Assembly (NCBI RefSeq): GCF_905475465.1
Contig: NC_062246.1
Coordinates: 3,374,001 to 3,438,000, forward strand
Reading direction: 5' to 3'
DNA length: 64,000 nt
Source of the DNA: Pieris napi
Taxonomy: Eukaryota; Arthropoda; Insecta; Lepidoptera; Pieridae
Part shown: positions 43,412 through 56,698 of the stretch, one piece after another
Layout: every line of letters starts with the position of its first letter
How positions within the stretch are numbered: the stretch's first letter is position 1
Position numbers and translations under genes: made by a program
The notes under the pieces: generated by a model
Told to the model about the DNA's origin: nothing
Seen by the model: only the letters and a program-made list of their open reading frames with translations
Databases searched by the model: none

Positions 43412-45695
43412 TCTTTTTGTCTATAATCTTATTCTTACTTACAATATACAAAATGAAGCAGCTTCATTCAGGTCATATTTAAGTCCTTTCAGAGAATTTA
43501 ATGGATATCTTCTATTAGTAAAATACCTTTGAAATTAGCTGGATATTAAAGTATTAATTGTCCGAAAAAAATATTTGACGTGGATTTCAAATTCTATATA
43601 AAATTTGCAATGCATTAAAGCTTGCCATTTATTATATTCTACTATTGTTATATTCTAATTAAGGTATGTATTATTTTAAATAAAAAATAACTTTCAAATT
43701 TGATGATTTTATCTGAAGTTTATTAATTGTTCATAAAAATCTGTATTTACTTTAATTATGATAATTTATTGTTGAATTTAGAAATATATTCGAAGTGCTA
43801 AATATACCTAGTTTTAAGATCTTGTAGTAATTTTTAAATATCTTCGAGGTATCCCTCTTGATAACACCAAGTTGCTTGTATATAATATAGAACTATAACT
43901 TCTACATTTTAATAACATTTGCTCATTTTATTATGGTTGTAGCTAAAATATTACACTTAAAAGCGAAAAAACCCTATTTCCAAAATCATTAGCTTGTACG
44001 ACAATAGATATTGCGCCAATATCTATTGTAATGCAAGTAGCACCGAAGTGATAAGTTAAAAATCATTGTCGTATTTTTTCTATAAAATAATATTTTACAT
44101 ATAACAGATGAATAGAAGACGGAAAGAAGGGATTTTCTTTAATAACTTTAACATAAAGGCGATTAGAACCAAAATTAATGTGGTTCCTATCATAATAATT
44201 AGTTAAAACTGACATAGTTTCTTGTCTTTCATCAAGAATAACCATAAAAAAATAAACGAAATTCCTTACACCGCTCTAGAAAAATCGTGGCTTCATTATT
44301 ATTCATACTGTGTTACAAATTCCAGAGATAAGTGGCAAAATGAGTCTGTAAGTTTGCAAGTAGTTCGAAGTACTCGAAAACAAGAAAGATACGTCGAGTC
44401 CTGAATAACAAAAAAGTTTGTTCTAAATTTAAAATTTCAGCTTCCGTCATGTCAAGTAGGTGTTTCGATGTCACACCTAAAATAACAAAGAAATGAAATT
44501 CCTCTTTTCCGCATCATTCGTTTTGCGTAACAAGTTTTTTTTAAATAAATACTTTGTTGACAGTTGATCTCTATTAATATTCAGGGTAAGAAAGGTACCT
44601 TGCAAGGTGTACCAAGTAAAAGCTACAACCTTACTGCCTAATGTATATTTAAATACTTATTATATATTATTTTAAACTAAGTACAAACTGTTTTCATATT
44701 AGTATTTTTAGTGATAATTATAGAAGCGTACTGTTTTTAAGCTTTCCTTGTATTTTTAAGATTTTAAGATTAAAATTGAGTGTTATTCGAATTCAAAACT
44801 TTTTGCAAATTAATAATTGTTTTTAAAACATTTTAACTTTTTGTCAAGTCAACATGTATAATATAGATCTTTTTATATCACATGCATTGAAACAGCGAGT
44901 TTTGATCTCTGTTTTGCCAGTCGAAACAAGACAATTTCAGACCAATGCGACTGTATCAACAATGGTACATTCACACAAACTGTTAAAATGGTAAATTAAC
45001 AATAATAAAATGTACTTTTATTATCTAATTTCTGAATTATTCTATGATTAAAATAGTATAAGATATTACTGCGCTATTTGTCTGAAATAGTCTTACTTCG
45101 ACCGGCTACAGAAATTAAAACTCGTTGTTTCATAACATGTGATATGAAAAATACAGTGTGTACTAGTCACACAATATACTATTCTATCTACAGTTAATAA
45201 TACCTTGTTTTTAATAAGCGGTTACGGAACCGAATATCAAAATAATATCAAGTCTTGGACCTAACTGAAACATAGATTAAAGATTATAACATATATTCTA
45301 GTCAAGTTAAAATACTCCAATCGACAATGTGCACTAAAATTTAATTTTTGCTGTGCCTTATTGCTCTTGCTGAATGTTTATGTATAGATAAGGCTATATA
45401 TAGACTATTATATTCATAAGTTAATATTAGTGACGCCTAAAAATAATTTTCACTTTCAAAATCTATGAAATATTTTCAGAATATGTTACATCTGTATTTT
45501 TATGTCTTCAATATATGATATCACTTATATATGTCATTGACCTTTACACAATAAAATCTTTCACACCACTATGTTTTTCTTTTGTCATCCATTTGTTCGT
45601 GATCCCATAGTTTATGAAATATTTTATAAGACTTATTGGCATTTATAAATGGAAGGTTTTATAATTTCTGAAATACTGTAAAATAATATTCAATT
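43412..45695. other. No gene seen; AT-rich sequence after gene A
   Basis: About 2.3 kb of AT-rich DNA which may include a longer 3' UTR. Frames at 44063-44245 and 44222-44404 lack any domain or splice context. Confidence 0.5.
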
Positions 45696-45699
45696 CAAA

Positions 45700-46015
45700 T
45701 TCAAAATCATTTATTAATTTAGGTAACACAATGTACACATAATATGAACGTCAATAACATATTAAAAGCTTCTAATTTTACATTCACTGCCAATTCTCAA
45801 ATCAAGGGCGTAGAACGGACGAGAAGAACTGGCAATACACTCTCCGCCACTATTTTTAATCGCAAAGTTTTTTGTATTACAAAATGTTTGTAAGGAGCTG
45901 CAACCATTACACCATGCTCCACATGACATCTTTAAGAACTTTAAAAAAAACAAAGATTTGTCCTCTATCAGCATTAGGCATGGTGAAATAGGAGCACGCA
46001 CTTACATTCTCGTGG
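45700..46015 (-). mobile_element. Retroelement 3' tail (inverse copy of the 15005 family)
   Basis: ATTCAATTCAAATTCAAAAT CATTTATT-type tail, then GCCAATTCTCAAATCAAGGG, GCGTAGAACGGACGAGAAGA and ACTGGCAATACACTCTCCGC. On the minus strand the 79-aa frame (45762-46001) includes GGECIASSSRPFYALDLRIG, the end of a LINE protein or its 3' UTR. Confidence 0.65.
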
Positions 46016-46735
46016 GAATAACACGCAAATAGAGTAAGTCTTAAATTAATATAAAAATAATAAAACAGATTTTACCTAAATAATGTTGCCTTAATAGTCA
46101 TATTTTTTTTTTTTTTGCTGAATACGATAACTGACTACAATAGCCGCAATATTTTTTAACGTCCCTTAATCGTAACGTCCCTTTATAATGACTGTAATCG
46201 TCTAAATAGTTCCATTACGCGACTAATGGATTCGTAGGCCCGGAAAACATTAGGAAAAATGAATGCTATATATTTTTGGCACTCGAGCCTAATGTCTAGT
46301 TGTAATTACAAACGTTACCAAAGGAAATCACCGGCATACTTGTGTTAATCGCCAGGTCAGTGCAATTACAACATATCACGGGAATTTGAGTCTAATCAAC
46401 ATGCAATGATGTCGAAAGTCGCATATCATTTAATACGTGAAAAATGTCGTACACACTTTTCGCTGCTATTTTAAGATACGCATTGTCGGTGTCTGGCATC
46501 AACCCAGAGCTACGTGGTTACCAGCTTACAGAGGTTACTGGCCTGAACTCTTTTGTTTTTTTAATAGCCCAACAAAGACATGGGTGACAAGGTCAAATCA
46601 ATTGTAATATACGGCAGCGTTAAATTTATATAAAAGCTCTTTTGTGTGAAAGTCGGACGCTGTAAGATTTACAATTCCTGGAGATGAATATAAAATTAGC
46701 TTTTAATACCTTGTCAAGATAAAGGCAGCGATACA

Positions 46736-47817
46736 ATGGACATTAGGGAATGCAATCCCGATCCCGCGGGATTCTGATCTCGCGAGATCTCGTGTCATTT
46801 TTCGGGATCAATCCCGAAGCATAATATGACGAGATCCCGTTCGAGATTGACGGGATTGGGAGATACTGATTAATTTAGTGCAGAACATACGTTGCGTTTC
46901 ATTATTCGAAAGCTAGAAGACCTAGAAACTACTCTCTCAGAAAAGTTGGTCTCATCGATAAAAAATCTGAAAAATCCGAATAATTTTCAAGATGATTTGG
47001 AGCAATGGAAAGGCAATGAGACTTTCCAATTGAATAATCCAACACTGCCAAGCAAATATCTAAATCGAAGAAATCAAAAAATATAATCACACTATTATAG
47101 AGATTAATAGAGAGTAGTAGTAGTAGGAACAAGTACAAATTAATATATAGTATTAAACGAATATCACTTGCCACTTTCTATGATTGCAGAGAATTTAATA
47201 TGTATAAATTCTACTGTTACACAACTAATACATTACTTCAAGAGGAATTAGAAGATACTCTCCGAAACGCTAGCTTAGACAAATTAGAGTCAGTAATACA
47301 AAAATAAATGGATTTTTTTGAATGTAGAGGAACAAGGGGGCAATTTTTGCAGTTTACATAATATAATTGCTTATTCACGCTGTTGCCAACCAGTGTTGAG
47401 TTGGAGTAAGCATTCTCAGCAGCTGGGTACATCGCAACGAACATTAGATGCCGGTTATCAGATAGCACTCTTGATACACTTTTTTTTAATAAGTAACTTT
47501 CAAAATGTTCCTTCTACTTTTTAATCTCCTTAAATAATATAAATTCTTTTATTTTGATATGTTAAGTTCGTAAAACTGTTAATTATTGTTATTAGTACCT
47601 ACTAAAGGCCTTTGTTTTCTTTCAAATAATATTTTGTTTTAATTAACCTCATTATCACAAACAAGCAGTTTTCATCATATTCAGTCATGTGAAATTCACA
47701 TTTTTTAAAACATGACGAGATCCTGAAAATCTCGGGATCCCGCTGGATTGATATTTCTAATCCCGCGGGATCTCGAATTTACGATCTCGAGTCGGGATTG
47801 CATTCCCTAATGGACAT
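46736..47817 (+). mobile_element. hAT DNA transposon remnant with perfect 8-bp target duplication
   Basis: The element 46744-47809 (1066 bp) has inverted ends TAGGGAATGCAATCCCGA, exact over 18 bp. It is flanked by the identical 8-mer ATGGACAT (46736-46743 and 47810-47817). The subterminal regions carry many GGGATC/GATCCC and CGCGGGATC strings. The size and remains of coding show an internally deleted copy of an autonomous hAT. Confidence 0.93.
46892..47500 (+). pseudogene. hAT transposase remnant with C-terminal dimerisation domain
   Basis: Scattered frames survive. 46892-47086 gives an uncharacterised 64-aa stretch. Around 47229-47307, EELEDTLRNASLDKLESVIQ is readable. At about 47380-47490 the hAT dimerisation motif LPTSVELE-stop-AFSAAGYIATNIRCRLSD is clear, with a TAA replacing the residue expected to be Arg after the Glu. 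The DDE-type catalytic core is missing, so the copy cannot make transposase. Confidence 0.8.
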
Positions 47818-48271
47818 ACTCGCTATACACTATAATTAAATTAGTTTGAATGTAGCATGCAACAATTCCGACGATTCCGTATTGTCAAGGCATCTATAGC
47901 AGTGCTAGGCATTCCAACTGTATCGAAATTGGGTTTGGTCTTAATATGTGTTCATTATGATCCCTTTTCAGGGATCCAAGCCAATGCCAGCTGACCTCCT
48001 TTGAGTCCGATAATTAAACGCTATTAAAATTGTCGAAAGCTTACAGGAAGGCGTATTAAACCGATGTACTTTTATTTAGCACACTGCTCTTTTACACGAT
48101 CGTTTTGTTTTTGTTTTACGCCTCAACAATTTTAATTTATATATTATTTTAATGTTTTGTTACAAAGTTGTTTTGTACAGACAAAACAACATAAGCTCCT
48201 TATCTATCCTACGCGGGTTATAATGAACACAAATTCAATATTAGCTTAGATTTAAAAGCTAATATTAAATT
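47818..48271. other. No gene seen
   Basis: About 450 bp of AT-rich sequence between the hAT element and the Helitron. Confidence 0.5.
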
Positions 48272-48564
48272 TCATATATAAAATTCTCGTGTCGCGGTGT
48301 TTGTAGTTAAACTCCTCCGAAACGGTTTGACCGATTCTCATGAAATTTTGTGTGCATATTTGGTATATCTGAAAATCGGACAAAATCTTTTTTTCATCCC
48401 CCTAAATGTTAATTGTAGTCCACCCCTAAATTATTTTTTTATAATTTTTAGATATTATTTTTTATGATACAGCATTAAAAATAATTTTCACCCCTCTATG
48501 ATCAACCCCTATTTTTTATTATATTTGATATACATGGCAAAACGACGTTTGCCCGGTCAGCTAG
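48272..48564 (+). mobile_element. Non-autonomous Helitron, family 1, copy 2
   Basis: Starts TCATATATAAAATTCTCGTG and ends CGTTTGCCCGGTCAGCTAG followed by T. It contains CCTCCGAAACGGTTTGACCG and the CACCCCTCTATGATCAACCC block of family 1. No coding. Confidence 0.82.
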
Positions 48565-48667
48565 TATTATATAAATACGTGACTATATACTACGAGGTGT
48601 ACTGCTCATGAAATCTTTAACCTTCATTAAAAACAACAGACGTTTGATTTCATGCTTTTTGTTCTTT

Positions 48668-48738
48668 TTTTTATAGAACAAACGGACAGGAGGCTCTCAA
48701 TGCCAGAGGGCTCGCGAGTGGGTTGCCGGCCTTTAAAT
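48668..48738 (-). mobile_element. Short LINE 3' tail relic (family of the 23126 LINE)
   Basis: GAACAAACGGACAGGAGGCTC joined directly to TCAATGCCAGAGGGCTCGCG and TGCCGGCCTTTAAA. The middle GATGT..CATGGACAC section is deleted. Confidence 0.7.
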
Positions 48739-49465
48739 TCTTCTTTTACTTAATTTGAAAAAAATTAAGTAAAAGATCTTTATTTTCCTTCTGCACCTGC
48801 GTAAAAAGTATATATATGAATAAAACATTTGTATATGAATATATAATATTGCTTATAACATCTTATGCATATTTTAACATACGTACTGGGTAATCTGGTT
48901 GGGGCTCACCTAGAGATAGAATCCCGGAAAAACAATGAATTGTTGATATGTCAAAGGCAAGATTGGCATGACTTGTTAGACGCCCTGCAAATAATTTTAA
49001 AGATTATTATTGAAATCTTATTTTGGATATCATATTTTGTACTTAAAGCTAATGCATGAATATTGTTCTAAACGGCAAAATCTTGTCGATAAAAAAGACA
49101 AAAATGTATCTACAATGGCCGTGTGGGTTGATGCGGAACTCAATGAATTGCACACTATGGTTTTGTTAAAGATCATTTTAAATTTTCTGAATAATTAACT
49201 AAGATATAATAAAATTTCTAAATCTGTGGATTCATCAAACTATCCAGATAAAAACTCGCAAATCACATAGAAATAACACAAGCCAAATTGGATTTCGTAT
49301 CTACAGAGGCCTTACTATGTATCTTGGTATGACTTTGCGGTTTCAAAAACTAACACAGACACAGTGCACGATCATAACAACTTTCAGCTACTCTCTCAAA
49401 TACATGCGCATACACACCCATTCACACACTCACTCATTCTTAATTTGTAACACTAAATTTATTAT

Positions 49466-49795
49466 TAAGCTATTGCATAGATTTTATCGCGTGCTTTGAG
49501 CGCGACGACCGAGTCAAGAAATTCCGTAACGAAATAAACCTAACACATGATGACGTAATATAGGTGCGGCCAAAACGCGTTAGAGCGGGACAGAACGCAT
49601 ACTGCGTCTCACATCAGATTAGCGTGATCGGATAGGCATGTTAGTCTGAGTCTGGTAGAGTGGTAGATTGAATTAATATCAAAGAAAAATAAAATACTGC
49701 AAAAAATAAATAAATAATTATATTGCATAAGTTTATAAAAAATGCTATGCAATAGCTTTACCGCGGCAGTCCCCGAGTGCCACACGTATTTTATT
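49466..49795 (+). repeat. Dispersed repeat 'X', copy 2
   Basis: TTAAGCTATTGCATAGATTT to CCGAGTGCCACACGTATTTT, colinear with the copy at 5152-5480 over its whole length with only a few differences. Confidence 0.85.
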
Positions 49796-51235
49796 TTTTT
49801 TGATAAACTGTTTTAAACATGTACCACGGAATAATTGTTTTCTAATTACCCACAACACAGGGCCTCCCTAGTGTGGGGACTAGCGATATATGAATTTTGT
49901 CACAACCCTTTTGTCTTAAATAAAGTTTTTATTATTATTACTATTATTTATTTATACAAAAAACTGGGCTTTTGGTTATTTCTACAAAAGAACGGTGCGT
50001 AATGTCTCTGGCAAAATGACTATGGCATCCGTGCCAATTGAAGAATTGATGGATGTTTCACGTCATTTCGCTGTTTTAATGTGTTGTTTTTATTTCAACT
50101 GTTTTATGCTAATGAAAAAATAATGTGAAAATGTGGTTTTCGTATATTTTTCAATGTAATCATTTTAAATTATTACATTGAAAAATGCAATAATTTTAAA
50201 TTATTACATTTATGAAGATGTTGACATTTTTCACCTTACCAAAGATGGTGTGAGGAAATATTTTAGGAAGCGGGACTTTGACTTTATTTAGCAGTAGTAA
50301 CCATTTTTTTTCTCAAAATATTTAATTGTAGTTTGTTTAATTAAATTTTAATTTTCTTTTTTATCTGTACTTAATTGAATTATGTGTTCTGTTTCGTACA
50401 AACGAAAAAACTTATTGGGATCAGGATCGCTGTCAGCATCACTATTGGAAGTTACAAAGTAAGTGCCCTATACTCTGTAAAAACTTCTAAAATTGATTTC
50501 TATATATTTAAATCGTCTATTTCTGCAAGATAACAATTTGCCTACTTATCAGTCCTGCATCGCCGTTCAAAGACAAGTCCACATATCAGTATTTTAGGGT
50601 CAGGTCAGACCCATCGAAATAATGTGTTATCATTAAGTTTACTTATTGATAACACGTTTTCACATATAATTACAAAGTAGAAATTAATTTTAATTTTCTC
50701 TAACTGTTATGTTGTGTTTTTTAATACAGCATTTTCGTAATCTGCATAATATGCAAATTGCGCCATCTCTGTTGAACATCAGCTAACCTGATACATATCT
50801 GCGTTATCAGTTTTGCAATGACTGTAAAAACGTTGGCAATATTAATTATTTATTTCTGCCGGTACTATGACTTTTCTATAGGGCTCATTTTTCAGCCCTT
50901 TTTCTATAGAATCCTTACAAGCATTAATTATAAACTTTAATGTTAATTAATATTAAACGAAATGTTATGAAGACAGGGTGGCTTTTAATTAAACCGGCTG
51001 TACTACAATGAAGAATATGTAAACATAAATTTCGTAGAATTTAAGGAAAGAGAAAAGTTAAGAAACAAGCTAAGTTTAGTTAAGATTATGGCCTCAAAAT
51101 GTAATACGTTTTTGGCATACGGGAGCCATACTGCTTAACTAAGTCTCGCTTCTAAAATTGCATATAGTATGATGAATAATACAATTATGCTTAGCTAATG
51201 ACAAATTAAAAGCCGCCCAAAAATAATAATAATAG
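49796..51235. other. No gene seen; possible LINE tail near 49855-49955
   Basis: GGGCCTCCCTAGTGTGGGGACTAG..AAATAAAGTTTTTATTATTA near 49860 looks like a retroelement 3' end with (ATT)n tail. Near 50150 the stretch ATTACATTGAAAAATG-CAATAATTTTAAATTATTACAT is a local palindrome/duplication. The rest is AT-rich without support for genes. Confidence 0.45.
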
Positions 51236-51239
51236 CCAA

Positions 51240-51495
51240 AAACAGATTAGGGTAAAAACCGCCTTCACCGGGGAAGGCGAGGACCTTTACTGCGTACTTC
51301 GCTCACTCCAGTGAGCTTCCGTCCTACCCTTCAGGCGATTGACCACCCCGCGACGGCCCAAGCCGAGGTCCGAGTCTCACAGGAGACGCCCTTGCGCTAG
51401 CCGCGGGAAAAACGCCCATTCAGGCCGAGCTACTCTCGCCAAAACAGCCCGAGCTGTAAACGCCCTTAAGGCCAACAGCGAGATTCCTTTAAAAA
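51240..51495 (+). other. GC-rich block of unknown origin
   Basis: A 250-bp GC-rich island with ACCGGGGAAGGCGAGGACC and GCGATTGACCACCCCGCG strings and a 60-aa frame (51339-51521) rich in Arg and Lys. It ends in a poly(A)-like run, which suggests a retroposed fragment such as the 5' part of a LINE ORF1. I cannot name a family. Confidence 0.4.
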
Positions 51496-52616
51496 AAAAA
51501 ACAATTATACTTTTTGTTTAATTGAGAATTGAGTTTGTTAATTGAGAAACTGAACAGAAAATAATACTTTCTTCTTCAAAGAAATTAATTAACAAAGTGC
51601 AACAATAAATTATTCTGATAATCGGGTTTTAAAACTATCATTAAAAAACCGCAAATTTAACTAGACAAAAACATTTTACTTTTAACTATTCGTATAAATC
51701 TTATGTGTCCGGGGAGAAGTGACGTTTTTTATCGTTTAACTGCCAAAAGTACCTCAATAATTCATTACTGAAATTTTAAATAGATTTGGAAATTTTTTCG
51801 ATATTAAATACTATTTAGGATGTTCGACTCATATACTGCATGTATATTGTATTTCTCAGTTAGTTTTTAATGCTTGCGACCCCGACTTATAGAAATAGAA
51901 TAACACATTGATCTTTACCAAAGTTCATTAAACTTGATTTTTCAGTGTCACAAGACTACGTACGTTTTTTATAAAACTGATTATTGTTAAAAGAAGCATA
52001 AAATGAGATACTCTTTACAAAATCGTATTATATGTTTCATTTCAATGGAGCCTTCTCTATTTATATGTTGCTGTTCCACGCACATATCCGAGCACCGATT
52101 GAACAATAAACACCGATTAAATATTGGATCAAATTGAAAGCCGTGGAACGTAAATCATACAGTTTCAATTAACCATCTCCAATATCACATTTGACATGTT
52201 AGTGTTCAAGACGAAATATTGTGTATAATGTCCTTAAGCCGTGTGAAGCACGTTAGTTTTTTGTTAATAAAATTGACTTATAAATTAATTTTGACCAATT
52301 ATTAGCTTAAATCTTTATTATTGTTAAAAGTTTTTAAATTGATATTAATTCAGCCTATAAAAAGAATATAAGCATTATTATTATATTAGCAGTTCTTAGT
52401 AGCACTGGCCACTAAGAACACAATTTTTTTAGCTGAAAATATAGGTGGCCAATGCCATATCCAATTTTAAAAATAAAATCGTTGTCTGTTATCCTTGGTT
52501 ATCCGTCGCCATGACATCCAGAATCCCTGCATGTTGTGCGCTATTACGGTGTATTAAATAATTTTTGATGAAACCTTAAACGGATCAATAACTGTAATTT
52601 TACTGGATCACGCAAT

Positions 52617-55600
52617 ATGGCCGAGACGAAGGTATGCTTTGTTCCGTTGTCCTTTTCACTATAATTATAGTAATGTACAGAGCGCTGTCGATCGATACAT
52701 AGCAAAATTTACGTAACTTTCGTACCATTAGAAATTGTTTACTCATATCAGACACGCAGTAGGTAAATTCTGTTATTATGAAGGTGTTAACACCCTAGTA
52801 GATAAAAAGGATATCAATGATACTGTAACGTTTTGTTTTGTGTGAAATTGAGTTCTGCTCCCTACAATTTCATTCGTTGCTGAATTACGCAAACGTCACA
52901 TTTTTATACGTCTGAGGCTATGTTCAGATGGCAAAAACTTGACGCGCGTTTTGAAATCGCGCGACTAGACATTGTGGTATTTTCATACAACTGTTCACAT
53001 GAGCGCGCGTTAATTCGCGTCAACGCGGCGCTCAGAGAAAAAGTCTCTATACGCAGGTGATCGCGCATTGACGCGCGCTTTGATATTAATGTAATGTCCG
53101 TTTGCTGTTCAGATGAGCGCGCGCTTTCATCGCGATCGCATGTAATTTTGTTAATTTTCGTAATTATATTTTGTTCTCGCATTTAAAATGAGTGAAATTG
53201 AAGATATTGACATCGACTTACTAATCGATGAAGTAGAAAAAAGGCCAGAAAGTTGGAATATAGCAAATTGGTATAAAAAATATAATATAATTTGTATTTT
53301 TTTTTCAAAATTTGATGAACCCAATGTGTACGTTTTCTTTTTCTATATTTTTCTTTATAATATAACCACAAAATAATAGCCTATTCCACGTCCATTTTCT
53401 ACGTTCTACCGAACTAGACTGACGAGTACTCTCGCAACGCGCGTTAGCGCTCATCATCTGAACGCTCTTCAAATTTGATCGCGCGTTACATGTGAACATA
53501 GCCTTAAACAACGCACGAAAAACTATTGCAAAATAATTATGGTTTACTGAATATCCTCATAATCTATCAGTATATTTTTGTTAATTATTTCAATAATTTA
53601 TTTTTGTAAAATGACAAAATATTCAGCGGTTAAGACTGGCCTTATTGACTGACTAATAATGGTCAATAACCATGAACGTACTTAGTACGGAACAGCCTAT
53701 CTAATAACGTTAATAACGGATACCGTCATATTATATCAGTGAGAGTTGAGACGTCTTATGGCGTTGTATTTATATCTTTGAGTTGTTTATTTATTGTCTA
53801 GTATTATTGTTAGCAACTGTCTCGAGCCTTACCTGACCCTAATAACTGGTTCTTTGAACATTGTTCAAACGATCAATGATTAGCTTTATCCGATCTAATA
53901 AAACCAGAATCTTTTAAAATTAAGGCAATTTTTCAACGCTTTGTGGAACCAGCCCTCTGAAGTATTTCCGAACCAATTCGACTTATGGTCCTTTAAGAAA
54001 AAAGCGTAATAATTCTTAAAAGGCCGGCAACGCACTCGCGAGCCCTCTGGCATTGAGAGTGCCCATGGGCTGCGGTATCACTTAACATCAGTTGAGCGTC
54101 CTGCCGCTGTTCTATAAAAAGAAAATTAAAATATACAATATAATAGTTTTGTCAGATGTCAATTGCCAACCACAGAACATTAAATTAAAATTATATAATG
54201 AAATGTTTATTAATTAATCCGCACGGAATGAACTCAAAATATGTAATAATGAAGTAGACAAATGATTAAAAGGGATATTCGATATATTCGACTTTACCGG
54301 CTGACATATGATTGAACAATATATAGTAAAATTTGTTTTAAATTTTTGAAACTTTATAGTACATAATTTTGACTAAACAGGTAACCAAAAAATCTGGCGA
54401 CGACAGTCCTGAAGGAGACAGTGGTATGTAAACTTTTAACTTAATTTACATTTTACAAGTGAGTTAATTAAAAAACTTATTTATTAATTTCCACAAGTCT
54501 TAATGTCTTCATGGACGGCAAGTTCCGGTTATAATTTCTAACACTGTTTTAAATATAAGTTACTAATTTATTGGTGCACTTGAAATAAAATTAATTTCAT
54601 TGGCTTCGGTACATTGTTACAAGGAATCTTTATTGAAAAAGTTACGTTTGAGTAAAAGCATCCTATTACATGTATTACGTTAGTTACTTTCTCTAAAACT
54701 GTAACAAAATTACAACCTATACTTAGCTCTTACACTATGAAAGTTTAATCAAGTAATCCTATACATCAGTACAATAGTGTTTGAGTTCGAAGGCATCGAT
54801 TTTAATACACTGTATATAGTTTACAACACGATATTTATAAGAACAATGCATGCTTCCGTTTAGTTCCAAATACTCCCACGGAGCGCTGCTGGCGTCTTCA
54901 AAACATCCATACATTACAGATAGTGTTGAATCTGATGAGCCTTCCTTTGGGCAGATTGGACATGGTATTATAAAAACTGCACCCATAGCAATAAACCGAG
55001 ACGAATATTTGCAAGCCTATAGAGATCTTTCGTTCGACCGATATCAACTACAGTTGAAGAACAATCTACTGCATCGGAGATTGGGCGAATACTACAAGTA
55101 ATTTTAAATAACAAATCTTCAGCATTATTGTAGCTAAGGGCCATACAAATAATAACCTAGAGAGTTCATGCCATGGCTTAGCCTTTTTTTATATCTACAA
55201 AATTAACTTTTACGCTATATATAGTTACAGAAATCGTTGTAAAACCATCAGACCCGAAAATAATAATAAAGTAATATTTATTTCCCACTAAATATCAAAA
55301 TATTTACAGTATATGCTTACCACGCGTTTAAGATTAAGGGGGCATACAAACTGGGGAAACGGCCATGAGCACACACATTATGTAGCCTTTTTATATATTT
55401 ATTTATCAAGTTGTCAGGCACAAAACGCTGACCTCGCTCATATTAATAATAAAAGAAACAAATGCAATGTTCGATTTTGACGATGTTTTGTTTAATCGTT
55501 TACGTCTTGTAATTAATATCTAATTTTGGATTTGATTCCTCATTAAATAATAATGGATTATTTTAAAGCCTGGATATAAGGGATACTGTAATTTTAAAAA

Positions 55601-56667
55601 ATATGTCAGCTATCACTGTTTTTTAATATTTAAAGGAAACGAAAGCTCGATCATGTCTTAAAGCCTATAGAAGGTGCTCAGGAATTGGAAGAAAAATTCC
55701 AACAAAAGCTGTTAACTTACGAAGAATTAAAAGAAAAAGAAGAAAGGGAGATGCGAGATGTAAGTATTTTTTGTGAACAAATTTCGCAGGAGACGGTATT
55801 GTTAAATAACTACAATTAATTTGTAATTAATAAATGAACACGTGAGTTAGGTTAAACGTTATTTTGTGTTCGAATTTTATTTACAAAATTTATTAAAGCA
55901 AGGTATTTAACAAATGCCACGTAACTTTGAATCATTTGTCATTGAGTTATCTCAAATTTATATAATTATGACAAAAATAATATTAACAAGTACATATATG
56001 ATATTTTTCTTGTCCAGTGAAACTAACCAGCTCTCAAAGAGGTTACATTTCCAACAATAAATACAATATTTACATTTCAGATAAGGAGAAAACTAGAAGC
56101 AGTACAATTTACATATGAAGATAAATTGGAGCACGCTGAAAAGAATTTCAATAATCTCCAACAATTGGAAAAATCAACTGGTACAGGCTTGATATATTCG
56201 AAGAAAGGCAAACCTATTGCTGACAAGGTACCTATATAAGTTTTAAGTTGAAAATGCGTTTTCAAAATTTTTTGAATTTATTCTATGAAATATACGTATA
56301 CAATAATAGAGTAGTATAATAGAGTAATAATATGTATACAATATTTAGTGCAAACATTTTAAAGATTAATGATTTATTACCTTCAAGAATGATAATTAAC
56401 ATTATGCCAGCCTGGTGTAGCTATTTTTCGCTGGTTTTACGATTTAGGGGCTACTTAAATTCTACTCTACTCTTATTTTAACTTTTAATGGCCACAGTAT
56501 TAAAATGTGTAATGTATAACACATAACTTTATATTAATTTTAAACAATTTAATTTTTTTATTGAACTTTTATCTTGGTATGAAAAATCATTAAAATCAAA
56601 TAATTAAAATAACTTTAAAACAACTTTTTCATACGCTCATATATAAAATGCTAACTGCCGGTCATGG

Positions 56668-56698
<31 letters not shown>

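Noticed and set aside
46892..47086. Independent 64-aa gene
   Set aside because: Lies inside the hAT element bounded by TIRs and target duplications; part of the dead transposase region.
50400..50465. Possible exon ending in GTAAGT (KNLLGSGSLSASLLEVTK)
   Set aside because: One donor-like site only, no acceptor partner, no neighbouring exon in phase and no family resemblance.
54850..55101. Self-standing 83-aa gene
   Set aside because: The frame is an exon of gene B; its final AAGTAA is a splice donor (AA/GTAATT) and not a stop codon.
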